Positions 1 through 9,691 of a DNA stretch of 64,000 nt are shown one piece after another. How positions within the stretch are numbered: position 1 is the first letter of the stretch; the number at the start of each line of letters is the position of its first letter. Origin of the DNA: Takakia lepidozioides (Eukaryota > Streptophyta > Takakiopsida > Takakiales > Takakiaceae); NCBI GenBank assembly GCA_030704615.1, contig CM060733.1, forward strand, positions 44,952,001 to 45,016,000, read 5' to 3'. Made by a program: the position numbers and the translations under genes. The notes below the pieces were generated by a model. It worked only from the letters and a program-made list of their open reading frames with translations. It searched no databases and had not been told where the DNA came from.

Positions 1-1180
1 TATCGTATTTGTTGTCTTGGCACTAGCCCTTCTGCACCGATAGTAAACAGGGCACCAGCCAAGTCTTATTCCATTCCCAATTTTGAGTGAACAGCCTGCA
101 ATCCCATCTTTGTTGGGCAAAGGTAAGCAGATGCAGCTGCTACAAGAAGGCTCATAGGCATATTCAGGGTTCCCATCAGCCCTCTCTCGAACAAGGATGC
201 CGAGAGATCTATTGAGTTTTGAGTTGTCTGGGCAGTTTCAGTTACGGTAAGCTGGTAGAGAAACCAACCAGTATTTGTAGGTCAGAGGTGGTCCCAGGGT
301 AGTTGTAGAGGGGGCCCCTTGTTGAGTCAACTTGCAATTGCAGTGCTGAGATACTTTCCGTTGTGTCATTGCGACAAGAGATCATGAACTTGCCCACTAA
401 ATAATCCCTCCACTCAAAAAGGTGAAAGAGGGAGAAATTGTGGTGCTTTACTACTGCACTGACGAGTGGCCAATCTCAATTTTAGTTTGCACGCTGCAAC
501 TTCCATGGTGCTCTACACCTGGACTCTTGCAGTCATCCCGTGGCTCTATAAGTCTGAACATTCTGCTACATCTGTTAGCCAAAAATTTGATACCCGTATG
601 GATCTTCAACAGGTACACTTTGTGTTCTATGGCATTTGCATGCAGCTAGGATAAGTCATCTCAATCATTCAAAGCTAGTGGCAGAGTGGGCAATCTGAAA
701 TCTGCGAATTCCAAAGCAGATTTCATCCTGGTTGTGACCGTGGACAATGTTAGGCTTGTCCTCCCTAAAAGTGGGCACTAGCCATCGGCTGGGACAAAGT
801 AGTTCTCTTGATCGTTATCATCCTTGTCAGTCCAACAGAATCATCAACAAAAATGGAGAGGGACACTTATGATGGTGTCTGGGCTTATGCCTAAGCCTGG
901 AATTCAGAAGTGTGACAACCCGCTGAAGAAGGTCCGGGGTACGAATTCACTGGTCATGCAAGGGCTGCCTTGACATCATAACACCATCATACTTCTCTCC
1001 CTCTCTCTCCAAGCATCTCCCTCTGTCTCTCTCTCCCCAGAGCCCGAGCATCTACTGTACAGTTGAGGGCAATTGGAACCCAGGCAATTTTGGCTTTTCC
1101 AAGCGCAGTGACACACTAACCCAAATCTTTGGAAATACTAGAGTTGATCCCAGCAGCCAGTTCAGGAAGGAACTGCAAAT
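1..1180. other. No recognisable gene; spacer with a CT-rich tract
   Basis: I see no reading frame with coding character on either strand. A CT-rich low-complexity tract runs from about 990 to 1040. The part next to the SINE head (about 900-1180) may be the body of that SINE, because the sequence runs on without an obvious break. Confidence 0.5.
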
Positions 1181-1189
1181 ACCAATTAA

Positions 1190-1350
1190 TATTTGACGCC
1201 TCCCCAAGGAAGCGCAAATTATGGTGTCTCTTCACCCTTCCCCTAGGAAGGTGGACCCCATTGTGACACAATTGGTGGATTGAACCCACGACCACTTCCG
1301 AGGTGGTATGTCCCCATTACCACCAGGCTACAACTTGGTTGTCTGCAAAT
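1190..1350 (-). mobile_element. tRNA-related SINE head (Pol III A and B boxes)
   Basis: Read on the minus strand, an A-box-like motif (TAGCCTGGTGGTAATGG, plus-strand 1313-1330) is followed about 42 bases later by a B-box-like motif (GGGTTCAATCC, plus-strand 1278-1288). This is the spacing of a tRNA-type internal promoter. The flanks do not fold into a full tRNA and there is no anticodon arm I can defend, so I call a tRNA-derived SINE rather than a tRNA gene. Its body would continue toward lower coordinates. The 3' end and target duplication were not resolved. Confidence 0.5.
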
Positions 1351-1796
1351 TCCTCTCAAAACTCGATATTGCAGCACCTCGATCCTCTATCGAGTTTGCT
1401 ATATGGTAATCACTGTTGGGCACCGAACAGTCGACGGAACCGTCGGCGGAACCATCTGGCATACAATTCGCTTTCCAGTCAGACTCAATTCTTCTTGTAA
1501 TATGAATGTAATAAATAAACCTTATGTTGCAAATTGCTCAAATATCCGAATTTCCAGATGGGTGGTGTTATGTTTGTTAATGTACTAAATTTAATCCATA
1601 TTAATGTGCATGCCCCGCATATATTTTCCTTTATATTTAAAATTGTACGGATGTGAGTGGATGAATGTATGACGATGAATGTTCGGTGCCGAACATCCTC
1701 TTTGGATGACAAATGTCCGTGATTATACTGTACGCGGTAGGTTACGATGAGTGTATGCGTAATGAGTGACCGCATTCTGTTCTCAAGAATTTGCAA

Positions 1797-2436
1797 ATGG
1801 ATTTCGCAACAACGTCATCCGTCACCAAGAACCCTCTGTTCATGCCTACGCTTCGAAAGAAACGGGAGTCGGATCCGACGTCTGTTGGCGACTTGTCTTT
1901 GTTAGAGTCCATGCGCGATTGGGCGGAAAGAGCACTGGAAGCGTCAGCATAGAACCATACCTTCTCCTCAATTTGACATTTGATGTTTGCAAGCCTCCTC
2001 CCTATGTTCCTCTTTGTCGGATGAAGCAATTGCCTACAGTGAGGCTACCACATAGAAAGGGCATCAGCCTTCTCAAAGGATTCTTCGAGGTGGACAGCTA
2101 TAATGAATCTTTGGCAGGATTCCTCGTAACGCCTGTAAACGACAAGGGGGAGGACCTGGATATCAGGGATACATATATTGCAAACTGGGACTCACATTCG
2201 AAGGTCGCCAATGCAGAATTTGAGTAGGAGCTGGAGACGAACGCAAACCGGCACTAGTTGAGAGGGAAATTCTTGTTCATCTTTGATGGCAACCACAGAT
2301 GGTATGCATGGACTAAAGTCATCATCAAGCTACACAGAAACGATGTTGACTGGCATATCCGGGTGCAGGCGTATATGCTGGACATCAAGCAGCACGACAT
2401 GGGCTTGGTTTGCCGGGCCATGAGGCGCATAAATGT
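1797..2436 (+). pseudogene. Decayed DGNHR (ParB-like) gene, first exon
   Basis: The likely start is the ATG at 1797, which opens 51 codons (MDFATTSSVTKN...) up to a stop at 1950. A frameshift there continues the protein in the next frame through 2436. That part holds the phrase IFDGNHRWYAW, which resembles the DGNHR core of ParB/sulfiredoxin-like domains. Two in-frame TAG codons interrupt it (2225-2227 and 2255-2257). The exon ends at a good donor (GTAAGT at 2436-2441). The family is one I associate with non-seed-plant hypothetical proteins, from memory only. It belongs with the pieces at 2577-3491 and 7092-8461. It is either a decayed host gene or transposon cargo. Confidence 0.5.
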
Positions 2437-2576
2437 GTAAGTATCTTCAAGTTTTTTCACTGTTGTCTCGGCTCCTACGACAATTCATAGCGTGCTCCCG
2501 TTTTCATGGCCAATAGCTTGAGTTTTTGTCTTTTGTCCTCTGCTCAGCTCTGTATTCTTTGTTTTTATGCCGAGTT

Positions 2577-3170
2577 ATACAAAAAGCCCGGGTGTGGAAC
2601 GATCTCAACCAGGCTATGTACTTTTTCAAGGAGACGGTAATGACCCCGCTGGAGGACTTCCGAGAGAACGCTCTGAGTCTTGCTCTGCGTGAGAAGTGCA
2701 AAGGGAAGAGAGACAGTTGGATGACTTTGACTAAGGAGACCCTTGTGGAGTACATTGGTGCAGAGACTCTTCGAAATTCCCGCAATCTGGCCATACAAAC
2801 ATATATGATGATATTCCTGGACCAGCAGAATGAGGCTAACTGCCAAAAGCGGATAGATACAGCATGTGTCGTTGAAAAGAAGTTTTTGACCAGCCGTTTC
2901 ACAAAGTACGCAGTCATTTGTGATCCTCCCCACACAGAAGGGTTCTTGTTTGAGATCACAACCCACTACAAACAGCTGCGGCCACACCCGAAACCGGAGA
3001 TGCAGCTGGAGAAGCTTCAGCAGATTGTCTCATTTGCAGTTCCAGGGCCGGAGAAAGTTAGCTGGCTGAGAATCTGGATGGAGACCCGGCTTGTAGGAAT
3101 AACAACTACTTCCCAATTGGTCCAACAAACAACACAATCGCAAAGTTTTGTGACAGAGCTACATGGTGGT
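2577..3170 (+). pseudogene. Decayed DGNHR/SWIM gene, second exon
   Basis: An open frame of about 195 codons with coding character (aromatic, basic and acidic residues well mixed; for example ARVWNDLNQAMYFFKE and WLRIWMETRLVG). It is entered from an intron of about 140 bases after the donor at 2436. The exact acceptor is uncertain, since AG dinucleotides occur at several points between 2545 and 2577. It closes near 3165-3178 where GT-rich donor candidates lie. No catalytic motif was recognised. Unlike the first exon, this piece has no internal stop. Confidence 0.45.
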
Positions 3171-3287
3171 ATTAGTTGAACTCTTTATTTTTCTGCTTTG
3201 TTGGACGTTCATCTGCACTGTTATGTTTCCATCATCAGTTCGGCGCCGAATTAGGAGGTCTCACAATGTGTCGTTCATTTGTTCAGG

Positions 3288-3491
3288 ATATCAAGGAGGC
3301 TCAACGGCAGCTCGATCAACTTCAAGATACCTCAAAATTCGTCATGCCCAACATAGTCGGCATTGTTGACGACCTGTCATCTTACATCGAGAAATGGAAG
3401 CTGAAGTACTATGACAGCTTATTTCATATCGAATACAAAGAGGGCATGCGTCAAAGTGTGCAGCTCACAAACCAATCTGAAGAGCTAAGGT
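3288..3491 (+). pseudogene. Decayed DGNHR/SWIM gene, third exon
   Basis: The coding phrase follows a pyrimidine-rich acceptor (TTTGTTCAG) and runs as DIKEAQRQLDQLQDTSK through KYYDSLFHIEYKEG to a possible donor (AAG|GTAGTC) at about 3491. The frame is continuous for 68 codons and is probably helical. Beyond it the gene is interrupted by LTR and other repeats until coding resumes near 7092. Confidence 0.4.
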
Positions 3492-3750
3492 AGTCTAAAC
3501 TAGTTATGTCCATCATTAAGGTACACATGTTCCATTGGCTGAGATAGGTCCTAATGCATCCAAATTATGGTGCTATAATTGTCGAGGATTAGGGCATGAT
3601 CCCCAACATTGTCCCAACCTTATCCATGAAATGAAACCTCATCCAGTCCAATATCCTCCACTAGGACAGGGATATACGAAACCATTATTAGCCGGGTGAC
3701 AATGGTTAGTGGGCAGTTGTAGGATTGAGTAGATCAAAAGCGGCACATGT

Positions 3751-4351
3751 TGTCACGGACATAGCCCAAGGGAACTTACCAGGAGTAAATACCAGAAATT
3801 ATCAAGTTATCATATTACCAAAAATTACCATGATTTATCATGATTTATCATAAGTTCTCATTAGTTATTAAGTTACTGGAAGTTGAGAACAATTTGGAAA
3901 ACTGCTTATAAAGCTCCAAAGGAAACTTCTCAATCAAAATATCTCATTTGTTTAAGCAAACTTCTCCATCAAGAAACCTCCATCGGGGAAGCTTCTTAGA
4001 GAACTTCTTAGTAGCTAGTATATGTAGAAAGCGAGATTGGACACTCCTTAGTTTCGCCAACACAAGTTAAGCTACTTTTGTTCTCAGTCCCAATGCCCAG
4101 TTCAGCTTCCGGTACTCTAGCCCAGTTTCTAGTATCTGGCACTCTAATCCAGTTTCTAGTATCTGGCACTCTAATCCAGTTTCCAGCATTCTAGTATTCC
4201 AGTCGAGTTCCAGTATCTTGTACTCTTGTCCCTTATTATAAAGATCATCTTGATTCATATTTATCCATCACGCCGACCTTGAGTTCTTGTCTATTCTTGT
4301 ACTTCTAGTCTGATATCTTGTTTGTGTTCAGTCATGTTCTCATCCTTGACA
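3751..4351 (+). mobile_element. LTR of a Ty3 chromovirus (family A), plus strand
   Basis: A 601-bp LTR starts with TGTCACGGACATAGCCC and ends CCTTGACA. It aligns along its whole length with the reverse complement of 28961-29552, the 3' LTR of the minus-strand chromovirus, so the family is assigned by that neighbour. Inside are a TATA-like stretch near 4016 and a short tandem repeat of about 28 bases near 4100-4195 (units like CTAGTATCTGGCACTCTAAT) that the other copy lacks. No matching 5-bp target duplication flanks it. The following 86 bases could be leader and gag start, so it may be a 5' LTR rather than a solo LTR. Confidence 0.75.
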
Positions 4352-4437
4352 GTTTTGCGAGCTAAAGTTTGTTCCTTAGTTAGTTAAGATGGAAAGCAAA
4401 TTTGCGAAAATGGTCGCCACCTTACAGAGTCTTCAGC
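4352..4437 (+). mobile_element. Possible leader and gag start of family A element, truncated
   Basis: Directly after the LTR a short leader leads to ATG 4389, which opens MESKFAKMVATLQSLQ. That is a start typical in style of Ty3 gag proteins. The frame is lost at 4438, where a piece of an unrelated LTR (family B) begins. No clear primer-binding site was recognised, so this is weak. Confidence 0.3.
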
Positions 4438-4870
4438 TCAGGGGCCGTGGTGGGTGGGCCAAGACTCACCGCGACTCATCACCGGGAGTCGAGGGTTTTC
4501 GTGGTGGTTCGCCATAAAATGGCATGGTTGTTTGTGAAACCCCCGCGGACAGCTACAGAAGTATATATAGGGAGTAGTAACCCCGAGAACGGTGCAAGCC
4601 CGTTGGTGACCAAAAACTAGTGAGTAAGCGAGCGAGCCGGAAAGCAACCAAAAAGTGGGGAGCTGTTCCGGACTGCCAACTACCAAAGGGAATTCCCGCT
4701 GGTTCCAAATCGGTGGAGGGTTCTTTGGGAGAACAAAGGCGGACCGTTATGCCCCGGTGAGCAGCCGCAGCTCCAAGTTGGTCCGGCGGCCAGGTTGGGA
4801 GTTAGGCGCGCGCATCAAAGCGAGTAACTATGACTTGAGGGGGGAGCTTACCGAAGTGAGGTGTGCGACA
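4438..4870 (-). mobile_element. Truncated LTR, family B, minus strand
   Basis: This 433-bp stretch matches the reverse complement of about 42563-42995, which lies in a complete 725-bp solo LTR of the same family. Here the outer end with TGTCGC... is at 4870 and the inner about 290 bp are missing at 4438. Differences are scattered single bases, so it is a decayed, older copy. Reading frames through it are shadows. Confidence 0.75.
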
Positions 4871-4975
4871 CTAAATGTGGGAGCATTGAGGATGCCAAGG
4901 GAGTATTCAACACTATGGCTGAACCAGATGTGGTGTCGTGGAATGTGATGCTTGCAGGGTGTGCAGGGCAGGAGC
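4871..4975 (+). pseudogene. PPR protein fragment (PLS type)
   Basis: Immediately beyond the end of the truncated LTR, one frame reads KCGSIEDAKGVFNTMAEPD then VVSWNVMLAGCAG. This is the signature of a plant pentatricopeptide repeat of the PLS class, which acts on organellar RNA. About 33 codons remain before the frame runs into a stop at 5007-5009 with no further PPR motif. It is a scrap of roughly one repeat. Its abutment on the LTR suggests the element landed in, or captured, PPR sequence. It resembles in type, but is not contiguous with, the fragment at 14195-14748. Confidence 0.6.
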
Positions 4976-6470
4976 GCGGGATGGGGCTTTGGACACCTGA
5001 AAACAAATGATGGGGAAAGGAGTGAAGGTACCTTCTTCAACATATTTCACCATGTTTTCCCTGCTAGTGTTTGCTTTGACAATTCTAGGCTATCATTGTC
5101 AGCTGCTAGCAGCAAGGCGAGGATGTATGCATGATTTGTGAAGAGGAATGGATAGCTGAAGGAGCAGGGATTTCGTGTGGGTCCAGATTCATCCAAGAGG
5201 GCCAGATTTCAAGCACAATATTACCTGTGATTTCCTATGGATCAATAGCTACAAGAAACTTGCATGGGTAGATGGTCAACTGGCAACAGCGGCACAAGTG
5301 ATAAAATCTAATGAAGGCATCTTCTTCAACATATTTCACCCTGTTTTTCCCTCTTATCAGAATCGGCCCTAAATTTCTATGTTCAATTCTGCAAGTTAGC
5401 TGGTTGAGTGAATCTAATTTGGAGTGACTTTGACATGATACTGCCAATGTGACAACAGAAAGTGTCAAAAAACAGGTAACAGAGATGAGGAGAAGCTGTG
5501 GAATGAATACTTATCTGAGCCCAGTCACCGATGGGTCAACCGGGGCAGAAAGGTGAATGCCTGCTACATTTCATAGAGTAGCAGACGCAATTGAGCATAG
5601 GAACTAGTGTGCTACGCTGAGTTGGGTGTTTCCTAGAACAAATGTAGGCTGTCATTGTCAGCTGTTAGCAGCAAGACAATGATGAATGCTTGATTTGTGC
5701 AGAGGCATGGATAGCTGAAGGAGTAGAGATAGAGTGTGGGTGACGCAGGGTGCTGGGCAATGGGCAAGACGTCTTTGTATAAACGTGAATGACCTTCATA
5801 TCCTTCTGGCTCTCATTTTTAGTGCATGTTTCTTTGTGAAGTATCTGACGACTTCGCCAACACACACCAACCTTTTTGCTTTGGTTTGTTTACGAGTCCA
5901 TGGGATAGAAGTTACCATAAACAACACTGGCATTGGTTTTTCATATATGGTATTAGATAATTCTCTTAATTGTTTCCGCCTGGCAGGTTGCTCAGTGACC
6001 GTCCCTGGACGCTTTGGAGTATAGCGAGTGAGTGTCTCACAATGCAATGTTGGTTGGTGCATCTTATGCAAGAACTTGGAAAACAAACAAATGTCCTTGC
6101 TGTAGTAATTCTTAAAGCCAAGCAAGCCTTAGTTTTTGATGGGTTGCATATTGATGGAATACATGAGTAGTTAGAAGATACTGGGTGAACACTTTTCAAA
6201 GTGTTATAGTTAGACAATATAATTCACATGAGAACATGTAACTATTTTATGTATTTTTAGATTGCGACAAAAATGATAATGATAATTAGATTGATAAATA
6301 GAGATGGTTTACAATCTCTTGGTTTTGCTCAGTTTGTTGCAGTTATGCCTTGCTGCCTTGTTCTCTTTGTATTATATATTATATATTATATTTCATTGTT
6401 GCAATAGACATGTACATGACTGCTATCATAGTCATAATAATGACTACATCTATTTTCACTCTCCAATAGT
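4976..6470. other. Spacer with internal direct duplications, no supported gene
   Basis: Two direct duplications are visible: about 5075-5180 is repeated at about 5640-5740 (shared text such as GATAGCTGAAGGAG), and a shorter one at about 5028-5060 is repeated at about 5315-5350 (CTTCTTCAACATATTTCACC). No frame shows convincing protein similarity. Confidence 0.5.
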
Positions 6471-6477
6471 ACTACAC

Positions 6478-6781
6478 CACGTGGCAGAAATACAAATATA
6501 TAAAAAATAGCAATACACCCAAAAAAACACCCATCATGACACATGTCAATCTGCTGAGGGACCACGTGTAAAAACTGCAACGCACCACGTGTTGCAACCG
6601 GATTAGCACGCCCGTAGTCATAGTTCGCAGTCATGGAGAGCAAACACTCTGCCACGTGTCATTTCCTGTATTGAGCACGTGTCACTCTTGCACAGCCGCT
6701 GACATGGACTACACTGTCCGTTCAGTCATTCAGTAAAGCCAGCGTGTATGACTACCCCCACAGCTGCTCAGGCGCCACGTC
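6478..6781. promoter_or_regulatory. Cluster of G-box/ABRE motifs
   Basis: Five CACGTG palindromes (6478, 6563, 6586, 6653, 6676) and one CACGTCA (6776) lie within 304 bases. In plants this core binds bZIP and bHLH factors, and GCCACGTGTC-type sites are typical of abscisic-acid and stress-responsive promoters. No adjacent gene start is secure: the nearest downstream ATG (6858, MASITAFAIITQ...) closes after 22 codons. Motif density is seen; promoter activity is inference. Confidence 0.45.
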
Positions 6782-7091
6782 ACAACAAGCCTGGAGAGTC
6801 ATATCTGCCAAGTCACAACTGACTAGGCTTTTACGTCTTCAGAGTCAGGAAGTCGTAAATGGCTTCCATAACTGCATTTGCAATCATAACACAGAGACGT
6901 AAAAGCCGCAATTTGTTTAGTGGATAGCCTCAAAGAACTTGACGACTAGATGGGATTCTGGCACTTCAGATACAAACAGTGGGGAGGGTTCATGACAAGA
7001 GTAAGGTCCCTTCTTAATTTCCGAGGCTTGCATGAGTTCAATTTATGGTATTACCCCTGTTGACGTGTCTTTTCTTCAATGCTATTAGCTT
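6782..7091. other. Spacer between G-box cluster and resumed coding sequence
   Basis: Nothing convincing is coded here apart from a 22-codon frame from the ATG at 6858. A pyrimidine-rich stretch with AG near 7090 could be the splice acceptor for the coding segment that resumes at 7092. Confidence 0.4.
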
Positions 7092-7923
7092 TTGAAGTAC
7101 AATAATAAATGGAAAGGATATTTTGTGCAGAATATGTCTCTGGAGGACATAGTGGATATGCCTTCCTGTAATCTATCTGAGACTGTGCATAGTGTGTGGA
7201 ATGCGCAATCCGGCAAGAACGGACGGGACCTGTATGTTGCCACTTCGGATGACATGGTCCGAGCACTTTCGCAACAGACACGGTACCAGGATTTCCTTCG
7301 TGGACGCGATTCTGGTAAGGGGCCAGACAGGGCGGAGTTGTAGTTGAGGGCTGCAAATAGATGCAAGAATCCTGCTAGAATGGCAAAGGTTGTAAATGAA
7401 TGCACAATGGGGACACCTCTGCAATTCAGACATCATCATCTGGAAGGTGAGGAGAGATTCGGTTCAAGCAAGCGCAAACTGGACACCCCTCGGGGATCGG
7501 ACGATGATTCATATCGACATGATAGGGATAACTTTTTGGTGCCACGTGTGCCCGTGCCACCCACTTTCGTGCACGCAACATCCTTTGTGGCTAAATCTTC
7601 CTCGACAGAGTTCACGGAGTCGACAACTACAACTACACGAGAAGAAGGGGCAAACCTGCTGCCCATCCAGGAGTCTGATGGTGCAGACGCGCTGTGGCAC
7701 ATAGAACGAACTCCGTAAGGCTCAAAGGTGAAATGTTCCGCTATCAGGGCAACGTCCTTTGTGAAGTGCACATCTATGATTTGTAGAGCCCCAGCAAGGA
7801 CTCCAAGCACCAACTTTCACAGGGTTGTTCAAGCATTATAGTGCGCGGGAGGCTAGGCCTCACAAATTTTGGTTTTGTCTTGATGACATGAACGTTGCGG
7901 GATGGGAACTGTTCGTGATTTGG
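7092..7923 (+). pseudogene. Decayed DGNHR/SWIM gene, central part
   Basis: The frame from 7092 reads DIVDMPSCNLSETVHSVWNA and continues past an in-frame TAG at 7341-7343 for another 124 codons to 7716. The coding sense then goes on in shifted frames: FRYQGNVLCEVHIYDL up to another TAG at 7784-7786, then KFWFCLDDMNVAGWELFVIW ending near 7923. At least two frameshifts are needed. The SETVHSVW...SGKNG stretch is a pattern I recall from non-seed-plant hypothetical proteins, with no known function. There is no catalytic signature. Confidence 0.45.
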
Positions 7924-7996
7924 TGATAAGCAAACCTCAAATCCCAAAAGTTTGGCTAGTTAAGATGGGAACTACATTATCTACACAGAAATTGAC

Positions 7997-8461
7997 ATGA
8001 TGGAGGATGCAGGATTTCGGCTCCCAAGAAGACCAACTGTCATGACGGTTAATTCTTCGCATGATTTCCCTTTTCCTACACGCCCTCCACTTGGCAACGA
8101 CTGGCCTACGAAAAGAAATGGAAATGTGGTCCGGCGGGTTGAGGCAGGCGCAGAGCACGAGTGCAAGATTGAATCAGCAAAAACCCTTCAGTGTCGGATC
8201 ACCCACGTTGTCGATGTTCCCCCACCAGGCTACGGACGGGTGTATAGTATGGTGACGATGGGATCTGTTCTTTACAATAGGGCATACGAGGTAACAGTTT
8301 CCAATTTCCCAGATTGCACTTGCCCAGACTTCAAAAACACAATCTCCAGTTCTCTAGGAAAGAAGGCAAATTTGTGCTATGCAAACATTTGTACTACATG
8401 TACATTCAGAGGATGTTTTGTGATCCAAAAGAGACACATACATTCACCAATGTACGATAGG
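7997..8461 (+). pseudogene. SWIM zinc-finger domain of the same decayed gene
   Basis: About 120 codons read openly from 7997 up to VSNFPDCTCPDFKNTISSSL. A one-base shift near 8358-8370 then moves the frame, and the new frame reads FVLCKHLYYMYIQRMF and stops at 8459-8461. Together these give CxC...CxH, the metal ligands of a SWIM finger, a nucleic-acid or protein-binding module common in Mutator-like transposases and some host regulators. The finger straddles the frameshift, so this copy cannot make it unless the shift is a sequencing error. Confidence 0.6.
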
Positions 8462-9085
8462 GCCTGCTGATGTTATGACACTACTTGAGCGAGATAGTAC
8501 TGCACAAGTTTGAGATGTTCTAGGGCATGACTTTGCAAAGCCTGGGCTGTTTTTCTGTGACATCCGGTGATAGATGACAAAGTCGCCTTTATATGGAAAA
8601 AGCTTCAAGCTGTTTGATGGCAACACTTTCTTGACGCAGAAGCCATCTCCTACCCCACGTCATGATCAAATGAATGACAATGCTTTGTACACTTTCCAAT
8701 TTCGACCGTGCTTTCTGAATATACCCCAATCTTACATGGACCTTCACTACTGGCATTGTTTATACGACATGTATATTGTTAGTACGTGAGGGAAATTTAT
8801 ACAACTTCAAAGCAGTGGAGGATGGCCTACTTCATTCAAACATCGTTCAAGCTCTTTCACCCCAAATGTCATTGCTCTCATCCATTGTATATTCATCTGT
8901 ATTTTGATGTCCCTCATTCATCCTACATTCATCCATTCCACAAACCCATTCATCCGTACGGATTTTGTCTCGCACTATTCTCAAATTTCCATTCATGTCT
9001 TGCGTATGTTGCCCCCCTAAACCGTAAACGTCGTCCCCGCAACAATAGGTTATGCTTTTCCCATGGCTATAGGCTCCGCTTTCAT
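8462..9085. other. Spacer downstream of the SWIM gene
   Basis: No supported gene. An AT-rich 71-codon frame at 8574-8789 has no recognisable similarity and is probably chance. Confidence 0.4.
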
Positions 9086-9089
9086 TCTA

Positions 9090-9220
9090 TGCTCACGCTT
9101 AAGAAATGTGCTCACACTTAGGAAATGTGCTCACGCTTAGGAAATGTGCTCGCACTTAGGAAATCTGCTCACGCTTAACGAAGTCTGCTCGTGCTTAGTC
9201 CGCTAAGCATGAGCGCGCTC
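9090..9220 (+). repeat. Minisatellite, unit about 20 bp
   Basis: At least six tandem units of the form TGCTCACGCTTAGGAAA run from 9090 to about 9200, with CACGC/CACAC and AAG/AGG variants. They decay into GCTCGTGCTTAGTCCGC. Similar GCTCACGC phrases recur at 22740-22800, so the motif may belong to a dispersed element end. Confidence 0.7.
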
Positions 9221-9349
9221 ATGTGCTAGCTTCCCTCCCTTACTCATGGACAGTGCCCACCCAGTTATGGGAAGGAGCAGAGGAAAAGAATAGCTATTAA
9301 TGGACATGAGTTAACGTCAGCTAAGCGGCCCGAAAAGACAGTTTGGAAC

Positions 9350-9598
9350 ATGCGACCCGGACAGAGGGAGATGAGAGAGTGTTTGAATTCAAACACATGG
9401 CCTAAGGGGCAAAGCACTCCGCATTGCATGTACTGCTATAACGAACGCCATCACACAAGAAGACAAATAGGGCCGTCAAAGTACCTACCCGGTACAGCAG
9501 CTGAAACTTATTATGAGCCCATTAATGCATCAAGAGGACATGTAATGGAACACTTTACGTGTCCGGCAAAGGGGAACCTTAATTTGCCACATATGTAG
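9350..9598 (+). pseudogene. Gag-like zinc-knuckle fragment
   Basis: This 82-codon frame contains HCMYCYNERHHTRRQ followed by YYEPINASRGHVMEHFTC. The C-x2-C-x4-H-x4 arrangement resembles the first three ligands of a CCHC knuckle, but the final cysteine is not seen. The flanking residues recall gag-related proteins of plant retroelements. It lies just upstream of the large decayed frame and may be part of the same element. Confidence 0.3.
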
Positions 9599-9691
9599 TC
9601 CATGTGGTCATTCCAAGATGGAATATGAACAGATTAGGGTAAAAATAAGAAGTTACATAATAAGGCAACGGCCAATTAGCAACGTGAATCT

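Noticed and set aside
6858-6926. Start of a transit-peptide protein downstream of the G-box cluster
   Set aside because: The frame closes after 22 codons and no donor site continues it convincingly.
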